Part shown: positions 46,240-54,694 of the stretch, in pieces | Layout: the number at the start of each line of letters is the position of its first letter | How positions within the stretch are numbered: position 1 is the stretch's first letter | Origin: CAIKZZ01 sp036742455 | GTDB lineage: Bacteria; Pseudomonadota; Gammaproteobacteria; Steroidobacterales; Steroidobacteraceae | NCBI GenBank assembly: GCA_036742455.1 | Contig: DAINQU010000001.1 | Coordinates: 1 to 64,000, forward strand | Reading direction: 5' to 3' | DNA length: 64,000 bases | The notes under the pieces: generated by a model | Database searches by the model: none | The model's input: only the letters and a program-made list of their open reading frames with translations | Told to the model about the DNA's origin: nothing | Program-made: the position numbers and the translations under genes

Positions 46240-47358
46240 ATGGCTCAGTCGATCGAAGGCCTCAGCGATGGATCCGGTGTGGCCATCCTCGGCCGCTGGA
46301 CGGCGGCCGAGGCGTCACAGCGGCTGCGTGACGTTGAAACCTATGCGGTATCGCTCGGCGACGTTGTTCTTCAGGATCGCCTGGAGGCCATCGACCTCAC
46401 CGGGGCCTTTCTATTGCGCCAATTGGAGCGGCGCGTGGAGGAGGCTGGCGGCAGTGTTCGGTGGGGCAGTGCACGGCCCGAGCTGCTCGGCTTTACCGAC
46501 ACACTGAATGCGGCCGGTGAATCCGCCGTGCCGGCGCACGCGCGGGAGCCGGGCTACGGCGCCGCGCTGCCGTTGGACCGCTTGGGTCGCTGGGCCGTGC
46601 AGGGCGGCGAAGCGGTGCGCAATGTCGTGGACTTTCTCGGGCGCATTTACAGCGTCGCGGGCGGGGCGTTGCGCCAACCGGCCCGGCTCCGACCCAAGTC
46701 ACTGTTTCGCCAAGTCTATGAAACCGGGTTGCTCGCGATTCCGATCGTGGCGCTGATTGCGTTTCTGATCAGCGTGATCGTCGCTTACATCGGCGCGCAA
46801 GAACTCCGTCAGTTTGGTGCGCAGCCCTTCGTTGTCGATCTTGTGACCACGTCCGTGCTCCGTGAGCTCGGTGTGTTACTGACCGCTATTATTGTGGCGG
46901 GCCGATCCGGTAGTGCGTTCGCAGCCGAGATTGGGGCCATGAAATTGAACGAAGAGGTCGACGCCTTGCGGGCGATCGGGCTCAACCCGATCGAGTTATT
47001 AGTCTTACCTCGGGTACTCGGGCTCATCATCGCTCTACCGCTTCTGACGATCATTGCGGATGCCATGGGGCTCGCCGGTGGTGCGGTGCTGTCGTGGCTC
47101 TTGGTGGACATTCCATTCAATCAGTTCTTGATTCGAATGCAGGAGGCGATGGCTCCGACCACCTTCTGGGCGGGTGTCATCAAGGCCCCCGTTTTTGCAT
47201 TCCTCATTGCACTCATCGGGACCTATCGGGGCCTGCAAGTTCGCAATACCTCGCGCGAATTGGGCCGTTTGACCACGGTGGCCGTCGTGGAGTCCATCTT
47301 CTTGGTGTTGCTGGCGGACGCCATTTTCGCGGTCATCTTCTGGGAGCTGGATTTCTGA
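46240..47358 (+). CDS. mlaE: MlaE-type permease with N-terminal STAS-like domain
   Basis: A 372-residue inner-membrane permease of an MCE phospholipid transporter. Residues 1-100 look like a STAS/MlaB-like domain (AILGRWTAAEASQRL, EAIDLTGAFLLRQLE). The MlaE core begins near 150 (LFRQVYETGLLAIPIVALIAFLISVIVAYIGAQEL) and includes TTSVLRELGVLLTAIIVAGRSGSAFAAEIG and EEVDALRAIGLNPIELLVLPR, the family signature. In the canonical E. coli system MlaB is a separate gene; here it appears fused. TGATG overlap with the ATPase gene. Confidence 0.93.
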   Translation: MAQSIEGLSDGSGVAILGRWTAAEASQRLRDVETYAVSLGDVVLQDRLEAIDLTGAFLLRQLERRVEEAGGSVRWGSARPELLGFTDTLNAAGESAVPAHAREPGYGAALPLDRLGRWAVQGGEAVRNVVDFLGRIYSVAGGALRQPARLRPKSLFRQVYETGLLAIPIVALIAFLISVIVAYIGAQELRQFGAQPFVVDLVTTSVLRELGVLLTAIIVAGRSGSAFAAEIGAMKLNEEVDALRAIGLNPIELLVLPRVLGLIIALPLLTIIADAMGLAGGAVLSWLLVDIPFNQFLIRMQEAMAPTTFWAGVIKAPVFAFLIALIGTYRGLQVRNTSRELGRLTTVAVVESIFLVLLADAIFAVIFWELDF

Positions 47359-48122
47359 TGGAAACCCTCGCTCCCGCGGTAGAGGTTCGTGGCCTGTGCA
47401 ACCGGTTCGGCGCGCAGGTGATACACGACGGCCTCGACCTTCGGGTCGAGCACGGCGAGATTTTCGGTATCGTCGGCGGATCGGGCAGCGGCAAATCGGT
47501 GCTCCTGCGCACCTTGCTGGGCTTAAACGCACCGCGGGCTGGCGAAATCTTCATCAACGGTCGCGAGATCACGACGCTCGGTGCGGAGGAGTTGCGGCAG
47601 GTCAAACGCGGTTATGGGGTGACTTTCCAGCAAGGCGCCCTGTTCTCCTCGTTGACGGTGCTCGAAAACATTGAACTCCCCATGCTGGAATGGCTCGGTC
47701 TCCCGGAGACGGTGATCCGCGGGTTATCGCGGCAAAAGCTGCGCTTGGTGGGGCTGCCGGACGACGCCGGAGAGAAATATCCGGCGCAGTTATCGGGCGG
47801 CATGGTCAAGCGGGCCGCCTTGGCGCGCGCATTGGCGCTTGATCCGGTGCTGTTGTTTTTGGACGAGCCAACCGCAGGGTTAGATCCGATCTCGGCGGGA
47901 CATTTCGACGAGTTGCTGGTCTACCTTAAGCGGGTACTCGGTTTGACCGTCGTGATGGTGACGCACGATCTGGATACTATCTACCGTACCTGCGATCGGG
48001 TTGGCGTGATCGTCGACGGTCGTATGGTGACGGATACCTTGGACGGTATCGTGCGGCATCCGCATCCGTGGATCCGCGAATACTTTCATGGCAGCCGCAG
48101 TCGGGTTGCCCGGGGAACATGA
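47358..48122 (+). CDS. mlaF: MlaF-type ABC ATPase of MCE lipid transporter
   Basis: A 254-residue ATPase. Walker A is GGSGSGKS, then FQQGALFSSLTVLENIELPMLEW (Q-loop and the MlaF-type segment), signature LSGGMVKRAALARALA, Walker B LLFLDEPTAGLDPISAG and His switch VTHDLDTIY. It energises lipid movement through the permease and the MCE protein encoded on either side. Starts on the last base of the mlaE stop and overlaps the MCE gene by ATGA. Confidence 0.94.
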   Translation: METLAPAVEVRGLCNRFGAQVIHDGLDLRVEHGEIFGIVGGSGSGKSVLLRTLLGLNAPRAGEIFINGREITTLGAEELRQVKRGYGVTFQQGALFSSLTVLENIELPMLEWLGLPETVIRGLSRQKLRLVGLPDDAGEKYPAQLSGGMVKRAALARALALDPVLLFLDEPTAGLDPISAGHFDELLVYLKRVLGLTVVMVTHDLDTIYRTCDRVGVIVDGRMVTDTLDGIVRHPHPWIREYFHGSRSRVARGT

Positions 48123-49057
48123 TGGATCGCGAAGCGAACTACGTGGCCGTCGGAACGTTTGTGTTGGTCGTGTTGGCCATGGCGGCGGTGTTCGTCCTTT
48201 GGTACACGAACTCCAGCGACCGGCGAGAGTACCAACGGTATGAAGTCTATTTCAGCGGCAGCGTGAGCGGCCTACAAGAAGGCAGCACGGTGCGCTATCT
48301 CGGTGTGAACGTGGGTCGCGTCGCGCGTATACGCTTGGATTCTCGAGCCGCAGATCGCGTCCTCGTGTTAGTCGATGTCGATAAGGCGACGCCCGTGAGA
48401 CCCAATACGGTGGCGCGGCTGTCCATGCAGGGCATCACTGGCCTCTTGTTCATCGACTTGTCGCAGTCGCCGGAATTGCCGCGCGTTGGGGCGGACATTC
48501 CGAGTCAGGAATACCCGGTGATCCGCTCGTCCTCGTCAGACTTCGATCGATTGATCGCCGGCATGCCTGCGCTCGTGGCGGACGCCAACAGGGTCATGCG
48601 TCAGGTGAATAAATTGCTCGCCGACGACAACGTGCAGGCCCTATCGTCGGTCATCCACAACGCGCAGGTGGCCTCCGACTCGCTCCCTCAAGCGGCAAAG
48701 AACGCATCTCAACTGATACAAGAGACGCGCGCGTTGATAGCCGATCTGCGAGAGACCACTCGCGGCGCAGATCACTTGATCAATCTGTCGGGACCGCAGT
48801 TAGCATCTACCCTCGAAAATCTAAAAGCCGCCTCCGATGGGCTCGCGGCCGCCAGTCACCGGATTGATAGCCTCTTGGCGCGGCACGAAGCCGATTTGGA
48901 CGATTTCGCCGGTCAGGGGCTGGGTGAGGTGACTGCGCTCGCGGCAGAAAGCCGCGCTGCGGCGGCGGAGGTTCGCGAGTTAGCCAAATCCTTGCGCGAA
49001 GATCCCTCGCAGTTGCTCTATCAGTTGCCACCTCGCGGTGTGGAGATCCCTCGATGA
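48119..49057 (+). CDS. mlaD: MCE (MlaD-like) substrate-binding protein
   Basis: A 312-residue protein with one N-terminal membrane helix (VAVGTFVLVVLAMAAVFVLWY) and a single MCE domain (YEVYFSGSVSGLQEGSTVRYLGVNVGRV..LDSRAADRVLVLVDVD). It ends with the conserved ARLSMQGITGLLFIDL. A long helical periplasmic tail follows (about 170-300), longer than in E. coli MlaD (183 residues) and more like the YrbD/Ttg2C-type relatives with helical extensions. It probably forms a hexameric lipid channel across the periplasm. Confidence 0.92.
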   Translation: MMDREANYVAVGTFVLVVLAMAAVFVLWYTNSSDRREYQRYEVYFSGSVSGLQEGSTVRYLGVNVGRVARIRLDSRAADRVLVLVDVDKATPVRPNTVARLSMQGITGLLFIDLSQSPELPRVGADIPSQEYPVIRSSSSDFDRLIAGMPALVADANRVMRQVNKLLADDNVQALSSVIHNAQVASDSLPQAAKNASQLIQETRALIADLRETTRGADHLINLSGPQLASTLENLKAASDGLAAASHRIDSLLARHEADLDDFAGQGLGEVTALAAESRAAAAEVRELAKSLREDPSQLLYQLPPRGVEIPR

Positions 49058-49674
49058 TTCGTCGTTGCGTATTGATCTCGCTCTCATGCGTATTGCTCGG
49101 CGGTTGTTCGAGCCTCATGCAGCGCGGTGCGCCGCCACCGGATGTCTATACGCTGACGGCCGGCGCCCTCCCAGCCCAACCGGCCGTGCGCGATGACGTC
49201 CTCGAGGTCGCCCGGAGCCGTGCGCGCCCGGGACTCGATACCGAACATCTGGTGGTCTCACTGCCGGATGGCCGTTCCGACGTGTATGCGGGGGCGCGCT
49301 GGGCGGCTCCTCTGCCCCAGATGGTGGATGGCATGCTCGTGGATGCACTGCGTGCCCGCGGGGTGGCCGGAGCCGTGGTGTCCGACCGTTCGGGTTTTCA
49401 TGCGCGTTTCCTGCTCCAGCCGGAAATCGTCGCGTTTGCCGCGGAGTATTCCGCCGTCGGCACGGCGCCCACGGTCCGGGTGCGCTTACGCGGTGAAGTG
49501 GGTACCACCGCGGATCGGCGCGTGATCGCGACGGTCGAAGGCTCGGGGAGTGCGGTGGCGCAAGCGGATCGACGCCGCGACGTAGTCGCCGCGTATCAGG
49601 CCGCGTGGGATGCTGCCGTACAAGAGTTGTCGACGCAGCTGGACGCGGCGCTTGTTCGCGCCGCGTCTCGTTAG
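49054..49674 (+). CDS. ABC-type transport auxiliary lipoprotein (PqiC/DUF330-like)
   Basis: A 206-residue lipoprotein with lipobox LLGGC (Cys at about 18). The PPPDVYTLTAG opening, LVVSLPDGRSDVYAGARWAAPLPQMVDGMLVDALRARG and the periodic C-terminal helix fit the PqiC/COG3218 family. These lipoproteins sit at the outer membrane and receive lipid from the MCE tunnel. Final gene of the MCE operon (ATGA overlap with mlaD). No MlaC-like shuttle is encoded here, so the MCE helical tail plus this lipoprotein may span the periplasm. Confidence 0.88.
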   Translation: MIRRCVLISLSCVLLGGCSSLMQRGAPPPDVYTLTAGALPAQPAVRDDVLEVARSRARPGLDTEHLVVSLPDGRSDVYAGARWAAPLPQMVDGMLVDALRARGVAGAVVSDRSGFHARFLLQPEIVAFAAEYSAVGTAPTVRVRLRGEVGTTADRRVIATVEGSGSAVAQADRRRDVVAAYQAAWDAAVQELSTQLDAALVRAASR

Positions 49675-49676
49675 GG

Positions 49677-50576
49677 TCAACGCTCCGTCGACATCAACGT
49701 GTCGAGTTCGCTGTGAAAAACGGAGTAGTCGGAGACATGCGTCACCCGATTCCCCAATGCGGTGAGCTCGAGTTCGTCGGAGGCCCGACCACCCACCCAA
49801 ATACGGATGTCCTTGGGGGTGCGTAACGCGAGATCGGCCAGCGACGGACCCGCCGCAGAGCGGGGGTTCTGCAGCACGAACGACAGTACGATCGCGCAGG
49901 CACCAACGCGCGTCGCATAGGTGGCGATATCGGCGGCCGGCAACTCCGTGCCCAGATAATGACAGCGCATGCCTTTGGAAGCGGCGATCAGCGCACTCAT
50001 CAGCAAGCCCAATTCGTGGCGCTCATCGGGCAATGTCGCGAAGACGATCGGATCGCTGGAGGAAATTTTGCTGTAGGTGTCCAATACCGCGCCCACCTGT
50101 CGACGCACGGCGGCGGTGACGATCCGTTCTTGTGCCACGTTGAAGCTGCCGGCATGCCAGCGTTCGCCGACCTCGATCAGGGTCGGCGAGAGTACGGCGG
50201 TCACGACGTCTTCGATCGGCAACAGAGCGAGGGCCATGGAGAGCGCTTGTTCGCAGTCTTCCGGTCGATAATCCTCTGCCGCATCAATCATTTGAGCGGA
50301 GAACGACTTCGCCGCGGCCCGTGACGGCCCCTCATTGGCGGGCGTGGCCAGAACCGATGCCAGTTCTTCGTCGGTAAACCGAGCCAATTTCGAGATGGCG
50401 TGGCCCCGTTCGGTCGCTTCCCGGAGTTTGCGCAGGCGAATAACGTCGGGCGGCGAGTAGGATCGGCGACCGTTCGGGTCGCGATGCGGTTCAACGACCC
50501 GATAGCGGCGCTCCCAGGCGCGCAGCGTTTCGATGCTGACGCCCGTGGCTTGCGAAACGGCTTTGATCGTAAACAT
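49677..50576 (-). CDS. MerR family regulator with B12-binding domain (CarH/LitR-like)
   Basis: A 299-residue regulator. Residues 1-70 form a MerR winged helix (FTIKAVSQATGVSIETLRAWERRY). Residues about 90-165 resemble the helical cobalamin-cap domain with Trp140-His141, then Glu150-Arg151 where CarH has Glu-His. Residues 175-295 form a B12-binding Rossmann domain with ERHELG giving the lower-axial His187. CarH-type proteins are adenosylcobalamin photoreceptors that release DNA in light. The Arg151 substitution leaves light response open. Start ATG 50576 fits MerR starts. Its own palindrome lies upstream. Confidence 0.88.
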   Translation of the reverse strand: MFTIKAVSQATGVSIETLRAWERRYRVVEPHRDPNGRRSYSPPDVIRLRKLREATERGHAISKLARFTDEELASVLATPANEGPSRAAAKSFSAQMIDAAEDYRPEDCEQALSMALALLPIEDVVTAVLSPTLIEVGERWHAGSFNVAQERIVTAAVRRQVGAVLDTYSKISSSDPIVFATLPDERHELGLLMSALIAASKGMRCHYLGTELPAADIATYATRVGACAIVLSFVLQNPRSAAGPSLADLALRTPKDIRIWVGGRASDELELTALGNRVTHVSDYSVFHSELDTLMSTER

Positions 50577-50612
50577 AGGATGCCTTGACAGTGACCGGGG
50601 CCGAACAGCCCG

Positions 50613-50656
50613 GAGGTGTACAGATACTATACACCTCTTTGACAAAAGCGATGCAA
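50613..50656 (-). promoter_or_regulatory. Operator palindrome and promoter of the B12-domain MerR gene
   Basis: Inverted repeat arms GAGGTGTACAG (50613-50623) and CTATACACCTC (50627-50637) differ at one position and are separated by 3 bases. On the minus strand, TTGCAT (complement of 50651-50656) and TATAGT (complement of 50626-50631) are 19 bp apart, the long spacer typical of MerR-controlled promoters, and the palindrome covers the -10. TGTACA and TATACA cores resemble motifs reported for CarH/LitR-class operators. Autoregulation is inferred. Confidence 0.62.
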
Positions 50657-50675
50657 ATGCTGTTTTGACCGCGAT

Positions 50676-52592
50676 TCAATCCGCTGCTCGTTGGGCTGCC
50701 TCGAGCGCCTCGGAGGCTTCCAGCCATTGGCTTTCGGCGGCGTTCAGGGCCGCTTGGGCGGTGCTTTGTTCCGCGAGGAGCGCCGTCAGCGTTGTCCGCG
50801 CCGAGGGTTCGTACAGCGCCGGATCCGCCAACCGGGTCGCCAACTCCGCGAGTTGCGGGGTGAGGCGCGCCATTTGGCGCTCCGCTTGGGTCACGGTCGC
50901 GCGCAACGGTGCCAGCGCTGCCCGACGAGCGGCCTCGAGCCGTTTGCGCTCCTTGTCGGCCGCCGCTGAGCGGGGGCCTTCCTCCGTTTTGCCGGCTGTA
51001 CGTGGGGCGTTCGCTTCCTGGCGCAACCACGTGGCGTAGTCGTCGAGGTCGCCGTCGAAGGGTGTGGCGCGGCCGTGGTGGACCAGCCATAGCTCATCGG
51101 CCACCAATTTCAGCATGTAGCGGTCGTGGGACACGATCACGATGGCGCCGGTGTAATCCTGTAGCGCCATCCCGAGGGCATGACGCATTTCCAAATCCAG
51201 GTGATTGGTCGGTTCGTCGAGCAAGAGCAGATTCGGGCGTTGCGACACGATCAACGCCAAAACGAGTCGCGCCTTTTCACCGCCCGAAAAGGGGCCGACA
51301 GGCTCGAACACCCGATCCCCCGCGAAACCGAAGCCACCGAGAAACGTGCGCTGCTCCTCTTCGGTACCGCGCGCCAGCGCGTCACCACCGAGCCGCTTCA
51401 GGTGCTGCAGCGGGGTGGCAGTCGCGTCCAGCAGTTCGATTTGGTGCTGCGCGAAATAGCCCACGTGGAGGTCTTGGGCGGCCGTGCGTCGTCCGGACTG
51501 CAACGGCTGCACACCGGCCAACGCCTTGGTCAGCGTGGATTTGCCGGCGCCATTGCGTCCTAATAAAGCGATACGGTCGCCCGGCGCGATGGTCAGCGAA
51601 ACGCCCCCTACCACCACTCGATCGGCGTAACCGGCCGATGCCCCGTCCAATGCCAATAGGGGTCGCGGCAGGCGTGCCGGCTCGAGAAACGCGAATTCGA
51701 AAGGAGAGTCGACGTGAGCGGGTGCGATGCGCTCCATGCGTTCCAGCATCTTTAACCGGCTCTGGGCCTGTCGCGCCTTGGTCGCTTTGGCCTTGAAGCG
51801 CGCGACGAAGTCGAGGATATGCCGCACTTCGCGCTGTTGCTTCTCAAATGCCACTTGTTGTTGGGCGAGTCGGTCTGCCCGTTGTGCTTCGAACGACGAG
51901 TAGTGGCCCGTGTAGGCCTCAATGCAGTCGCCCTCGATACTCACAATACGGTTCACCACGCGGTCCAGAAACTCGCGGTCGTGGGCGATGACGATCAGCA
52001 GGCCGGGATAACTGCGCAACCAATCTTCGAGCCACAGCACAGCGTCCAGATCCAAATGGTTGGTCGGCTCGTCCAAAAGCAGTACATCCGAGCGGGCCAT
52101 CAGTGCTTGGGCGAGCGCCAGCCGGCGCCGCCAACCACCGGAGAATTCCGCGACCGGCTTTTCGATTGCCACCGCATCAAAACCAAGACCCGCGAGCAAG
52201 CGTGCGGCACGGGCCCGTGCCGCATAGCCGCCGATGGCATCCAAGTGCGCGTGCAACGTGCCTACGCGCGCACCGTCGTGCGTAGCCTCTGCCGACGCAA
52301 GGGCGGCCTCCACCTCACGCAGTTCACGGTCGCCGTCGAGCACGAACTCGACCGCGGGGCGTGGATCCGCCTCGACTTCCTGAGCGACGGAGGCCAACAC
52401 ATGGCCGGACTGAACGGAAACTTCCCCCGTATCGACGGTCAGTTCCCCGGTGATCAGTGCAAATAGGCTGGACTTGCCCGTCCCATTGGGGCCCACGACG
52501 GCGACTCGGTCGCCGTCGTAGAGGCTGAAAGTCGCACCGACGAACAACGCCCGAGGGCCTCGTCGGAGGGTGACGTCGCGGAACGTGATCAT
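50676..52592 (-). CDS. ABC-F family ATPase (YheS-like)
   Basis: A 638-residue soluble protein with two ABC domains. Walker A motifs are GPNGTGKSS and GRNGAGKST; signatures are FSGGWRRRLALAQ and FSGGEKARLVLAL; Walker B motifs are LLLDEPTNHLD twice. The inter-domain linker (EKQQREVRHILDFVARFKAKATKARQAQSRLKMLERM) is the P-site tRNA interaction motif of ABC-F proteins, and the C-terminus is a coiled coil. ABC-F proteins act on ribosomes stalled on difficult sequences or antibiotics. Length and linker fit the YheS group. Upstream of the B12-MerR gene on the same strand. Confidence 0.93.
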   Translation of the reverse strand: MITFRDVTLRRGPRALFVGATFSLYDGDRVAVVGPNGTGKSSLFALITGELTVDTGEVSVQSGHVLASVAQEVEADPRPAVEFVLDGDRELREVEAALASAEATHDGARVGTLHAHLDAIGGYAARARAARLLAGLGFDAVAIEKPVAEFSGGWRRRLALAQALMARSDVLLLDEPTNHLDLDAVLWLEDWLRSYPGLLIVIAHDREFLDRVVNRIVSIEGDCIEAYTGHYSSFEAQRADRLAQQQVAFEKQQREVRHILDFVARFKAKATKARQAQSRLKMLERMERIAPAHVDSPFEFAFLEPARLPRPLLALDGASAGYADRVVVGGVSLTIAPGDRIALLGRNGAGKSTLTKALAGVQPLQSGRRTAAQDLHVGYFAQHQIELLDATATPLQHLKRLGGDALARGTEEEQRTFLGGFGFAGDRVFEPVGPFSGGEKARLVLALIVSQRPNLLLLDEPTNHLDLEMRHALGMALQDYTGAIVIVSHDRYMLKLVADELWLVHHGRATPFDGDLDDYATWLRQEANAPRTAGKTEEGPRSAAADKERKRLEAARRAALAPLRATVTQAERQMARLTPQLAELATRLADPALYEPSARTTLTALLAEQSTAQAALNAAESQWLEASEALEAAQRAAD

Positions 52593-52645
52593 GGGTGTAC
52601 GAGGGCTAACACGGGCGCGTAGCGTACCGCGGTCGGTTGCGGCCG

Positions 52646-54589
52646 TCAGGCCCGAAAACGCAGCTCTGGACCGTCCGCTGTGCCGCGTTGCAGACGCGCC
52701 TGAAAGTCGGCGGCGGTCATCGGTGGGCCGTAATAGCGACCTTGGCCCACATGGCAGCCGAGGTCGACCAATAACCGATGCTGCTCGACGGTCTCGACCC
52801 CTTCGCCGACCACTTCGAGCCCCAAATTACGACCCATGTCGACGATCGTGCGCACCAGCGTGGCGTCATCCGCCGTATCGACCGCACGATGGACGAAGGA
52901 TTGATCAATTTTTAATGTGTTGACCGGCATCTGTCGCAGCGCCGCAAGTGACGAGTAGCCCGTGCCAAAGTCATCAATCGCGAGCCGTAATCCGAGTGCG
53001 GTCAATGCCGCGAGCGCCGGCTGGGTACGCTCGGTGTCCATCAGGGTCGACTCGGTGATCTCGAGTTCAATCACGGCCGGCGTAACGCGGTACTCGCGTA
53101 AGACCGCTGCGATTCGCTCGACGGTCCCGGTGCGGGCGAATTGTCGCAATGACAAATTGATGGAGAGCCGATCCGGTGCGAAGCCGGCATCGCGCCACCC
53201 AGCATAGTCCTGGCAGACGCGTCGGAATACCCACTCGCCGATCGCGTGAATCAGCCCGGACTGTTCGGCCAACGGTATGAACTCGGAGGGCGGAATGTCG
53301 CCGTAGCCGGGCAGCCGCCAGCGCAGCAGTGCTTCGGCTCCCACGACCCGTCCGCTCTCCAGATCAACCAGCGGCTGATACAGCGTAAGCAACTCGTTCA
53401 ATTCGAGCGAGTGTCGGAGCTTGTTCTTTAGCATGAGGCGCTGAACCGCAGCGGCACTCATCTCCGGCACATAAAACATATGCGTGCCGCCGCCGCTCTG
53501 CTTCGCGTGATACATCGCAATGTCAGCGCAGCGGATGAGGTCGATCGTGTTGTCGGCGGGCGCGTCACTGAGTGCGATGCCGATGCTGATGGTCAGATAG
53601 ATCTCGGTGTCGAGCAGATAAAAGCCGCGACTCATGGTGGCGGTGATCTCGCGCGCCAGTGCCGCGAGCGAGGCCCGCCCATCGCGATCGCTCTGCGGGA
53701 TAAACGCGGCAAACTCATCGCCGGCTAGGCGGCCAATGACCGCTTCAGGCGGAAAGCTTTGAGTGAGTCGTTCGCTGAGGAGTTCGAGCGCACGGTCACC
53801 GGCGGCGTGACCGAAGGTGTCGTTGACGTCCTTAAAGCGATCGATATCGATATAGAAGAGCGCAAGGCATCCGTCCGAGCGATGAGCGCGAGCAAGAGCC
53901 TGCTGCAACAAATGCTGAAACTGCATTCGGTTCGGGACCCGCGTCAGCCCGTCGTGCTTGGCCAGGTAACTGAGACGGCGCTCAGCGTCACGCCGTTCGG
54001 TCATGTCATGCAGGACAAACAGGAGTTCGTCGCTGTGCGTCATGCGTGATCCGGTGATCACGACCGGCCGTCGCGGTCCGGCCGCGATATCGATGAGATA
54101 GTCGCGGCTTTCGCGCGCCGCTCGATCCAATTGGAAGTTCCGTTGATCGTCGGGCGACAGCAGACTTGCCAGCGTGCGGCCTTTCAAGGCTAAACCCTCG
54201 TCCCCGAGCAAGCGGCAAGCGGCCGGATTGCACCGCCGAATGAAGCCCGACCCATCAACCACCAACACCGCATCCGCCATGTCGTTCACGAGCGATTCCG
54301 CCGCGACCGTATTGCGCCCGGCTATCGCCAGACGCTCCGCAAGGGCCGATAACGTATCGTCCAATGGGAGGCTTTTTGCCCCCGAATGCGGCGTTCCGGC
54401 TAGTTGCGCGAGCGCGCGCGCCAGTTCGCGGACCTGCGTCCGCGTCGACCAGAGTGCTGCTGCGGCGAAGCACAATCCTGCGAGGAGTACCCATCGTACG
54501 GGTCCCTCAGGCGCCGCCACGGCGCCAAACCCGACGCAGATCAGCGCGGCGCCAAGGTAGAAATACAGTCGATGTGTCGGGGCCGCCAT
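52646..54589 (-). CDS. PAS-GGDEF-EAL cyclic-di-GMP signalling protein
   Basis: A 647-residue inner-membrane protein. Two helices (about 8-25 and 32-48), a PAS domain (about 92-195), a GGDEF domain with AGDEF at 289-293 in place of GGDEF, and an EAL domain with EAL at 419-421. EAL catalytic residues look complete: Asn in INLSLRQF, Glu in ELEITES, DDFGTGYSS, Lys in LKIDQSF and EGVET. No RxxD inhibitory site precedes AGDEF. Phosphodiesterase activity is likely; cyclase activity is possible but uncertain. c-di-GMP commonly affects pili and biofilm, relevant to the pil operon here. Confidence 0.92.
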   Translation of the reverse strand: MAAPTHRLYFYLGAALICVGFGAVAAPEGPVRWVLLAGLCFAAAALWSTRTQVRELARALAQLAGTPHSGAKSLPLDDTLSALAERLAIAGRNTVAAESLVNDMADAVLVVDGSGFIRRCNPAACRLLGDEGLALKGRTLASLLSPDDQRNFQLDRAARESRDYLIDIAAGPRRPVVITGSRMTHSDELLFVLHDMTERRDAERRLSYLAKHDGLTRVPNRMQFQHLLQQALARAHRSDGCLALFYIDIDRFKDVNDTFGHAAGDRALELLSERLTQSFPPEAVIGRLAGDEFAAFIPQSDRDGRASLAALAREITATMSRGFYLLDTEIYLTISIGIALSDAPADNTIDLIRCADIAMYHAKQSGGGTHMFYVPEMSAAAVQRLMLKNKLRHSLELNELLTLYQPLVDLESGRVVGAEALLRWRLPGYGDIPPSEFIPLAEQSGLIHAIGEWVFRRVCQDYAGWRDAGFAPDRLSINLSLRQFARTGTVERIAAVLREYRVTPAVIELEITESTLMDTERTQPALAALTALGLRLAIDDFGTGYSSLAALRQMPVNTLKIDQSFVHRAVDTADDATLVRTIVDMGRNLGLEVVGEGVETVEQHRLLVDLGCHVGQGRYYGPPMTAADFQARLQRGTADGPELRFRA

Positions 54590-54694
54590 CCACGCACTAT
54601 AAGCGACCGTGACGCCGTGCTGACGCTCTATGGGGTATCTCCCGATCTGCAGGGTGTTTCCCCGTAGCCATCATCCTCAGGTAGCCTTAACGGT

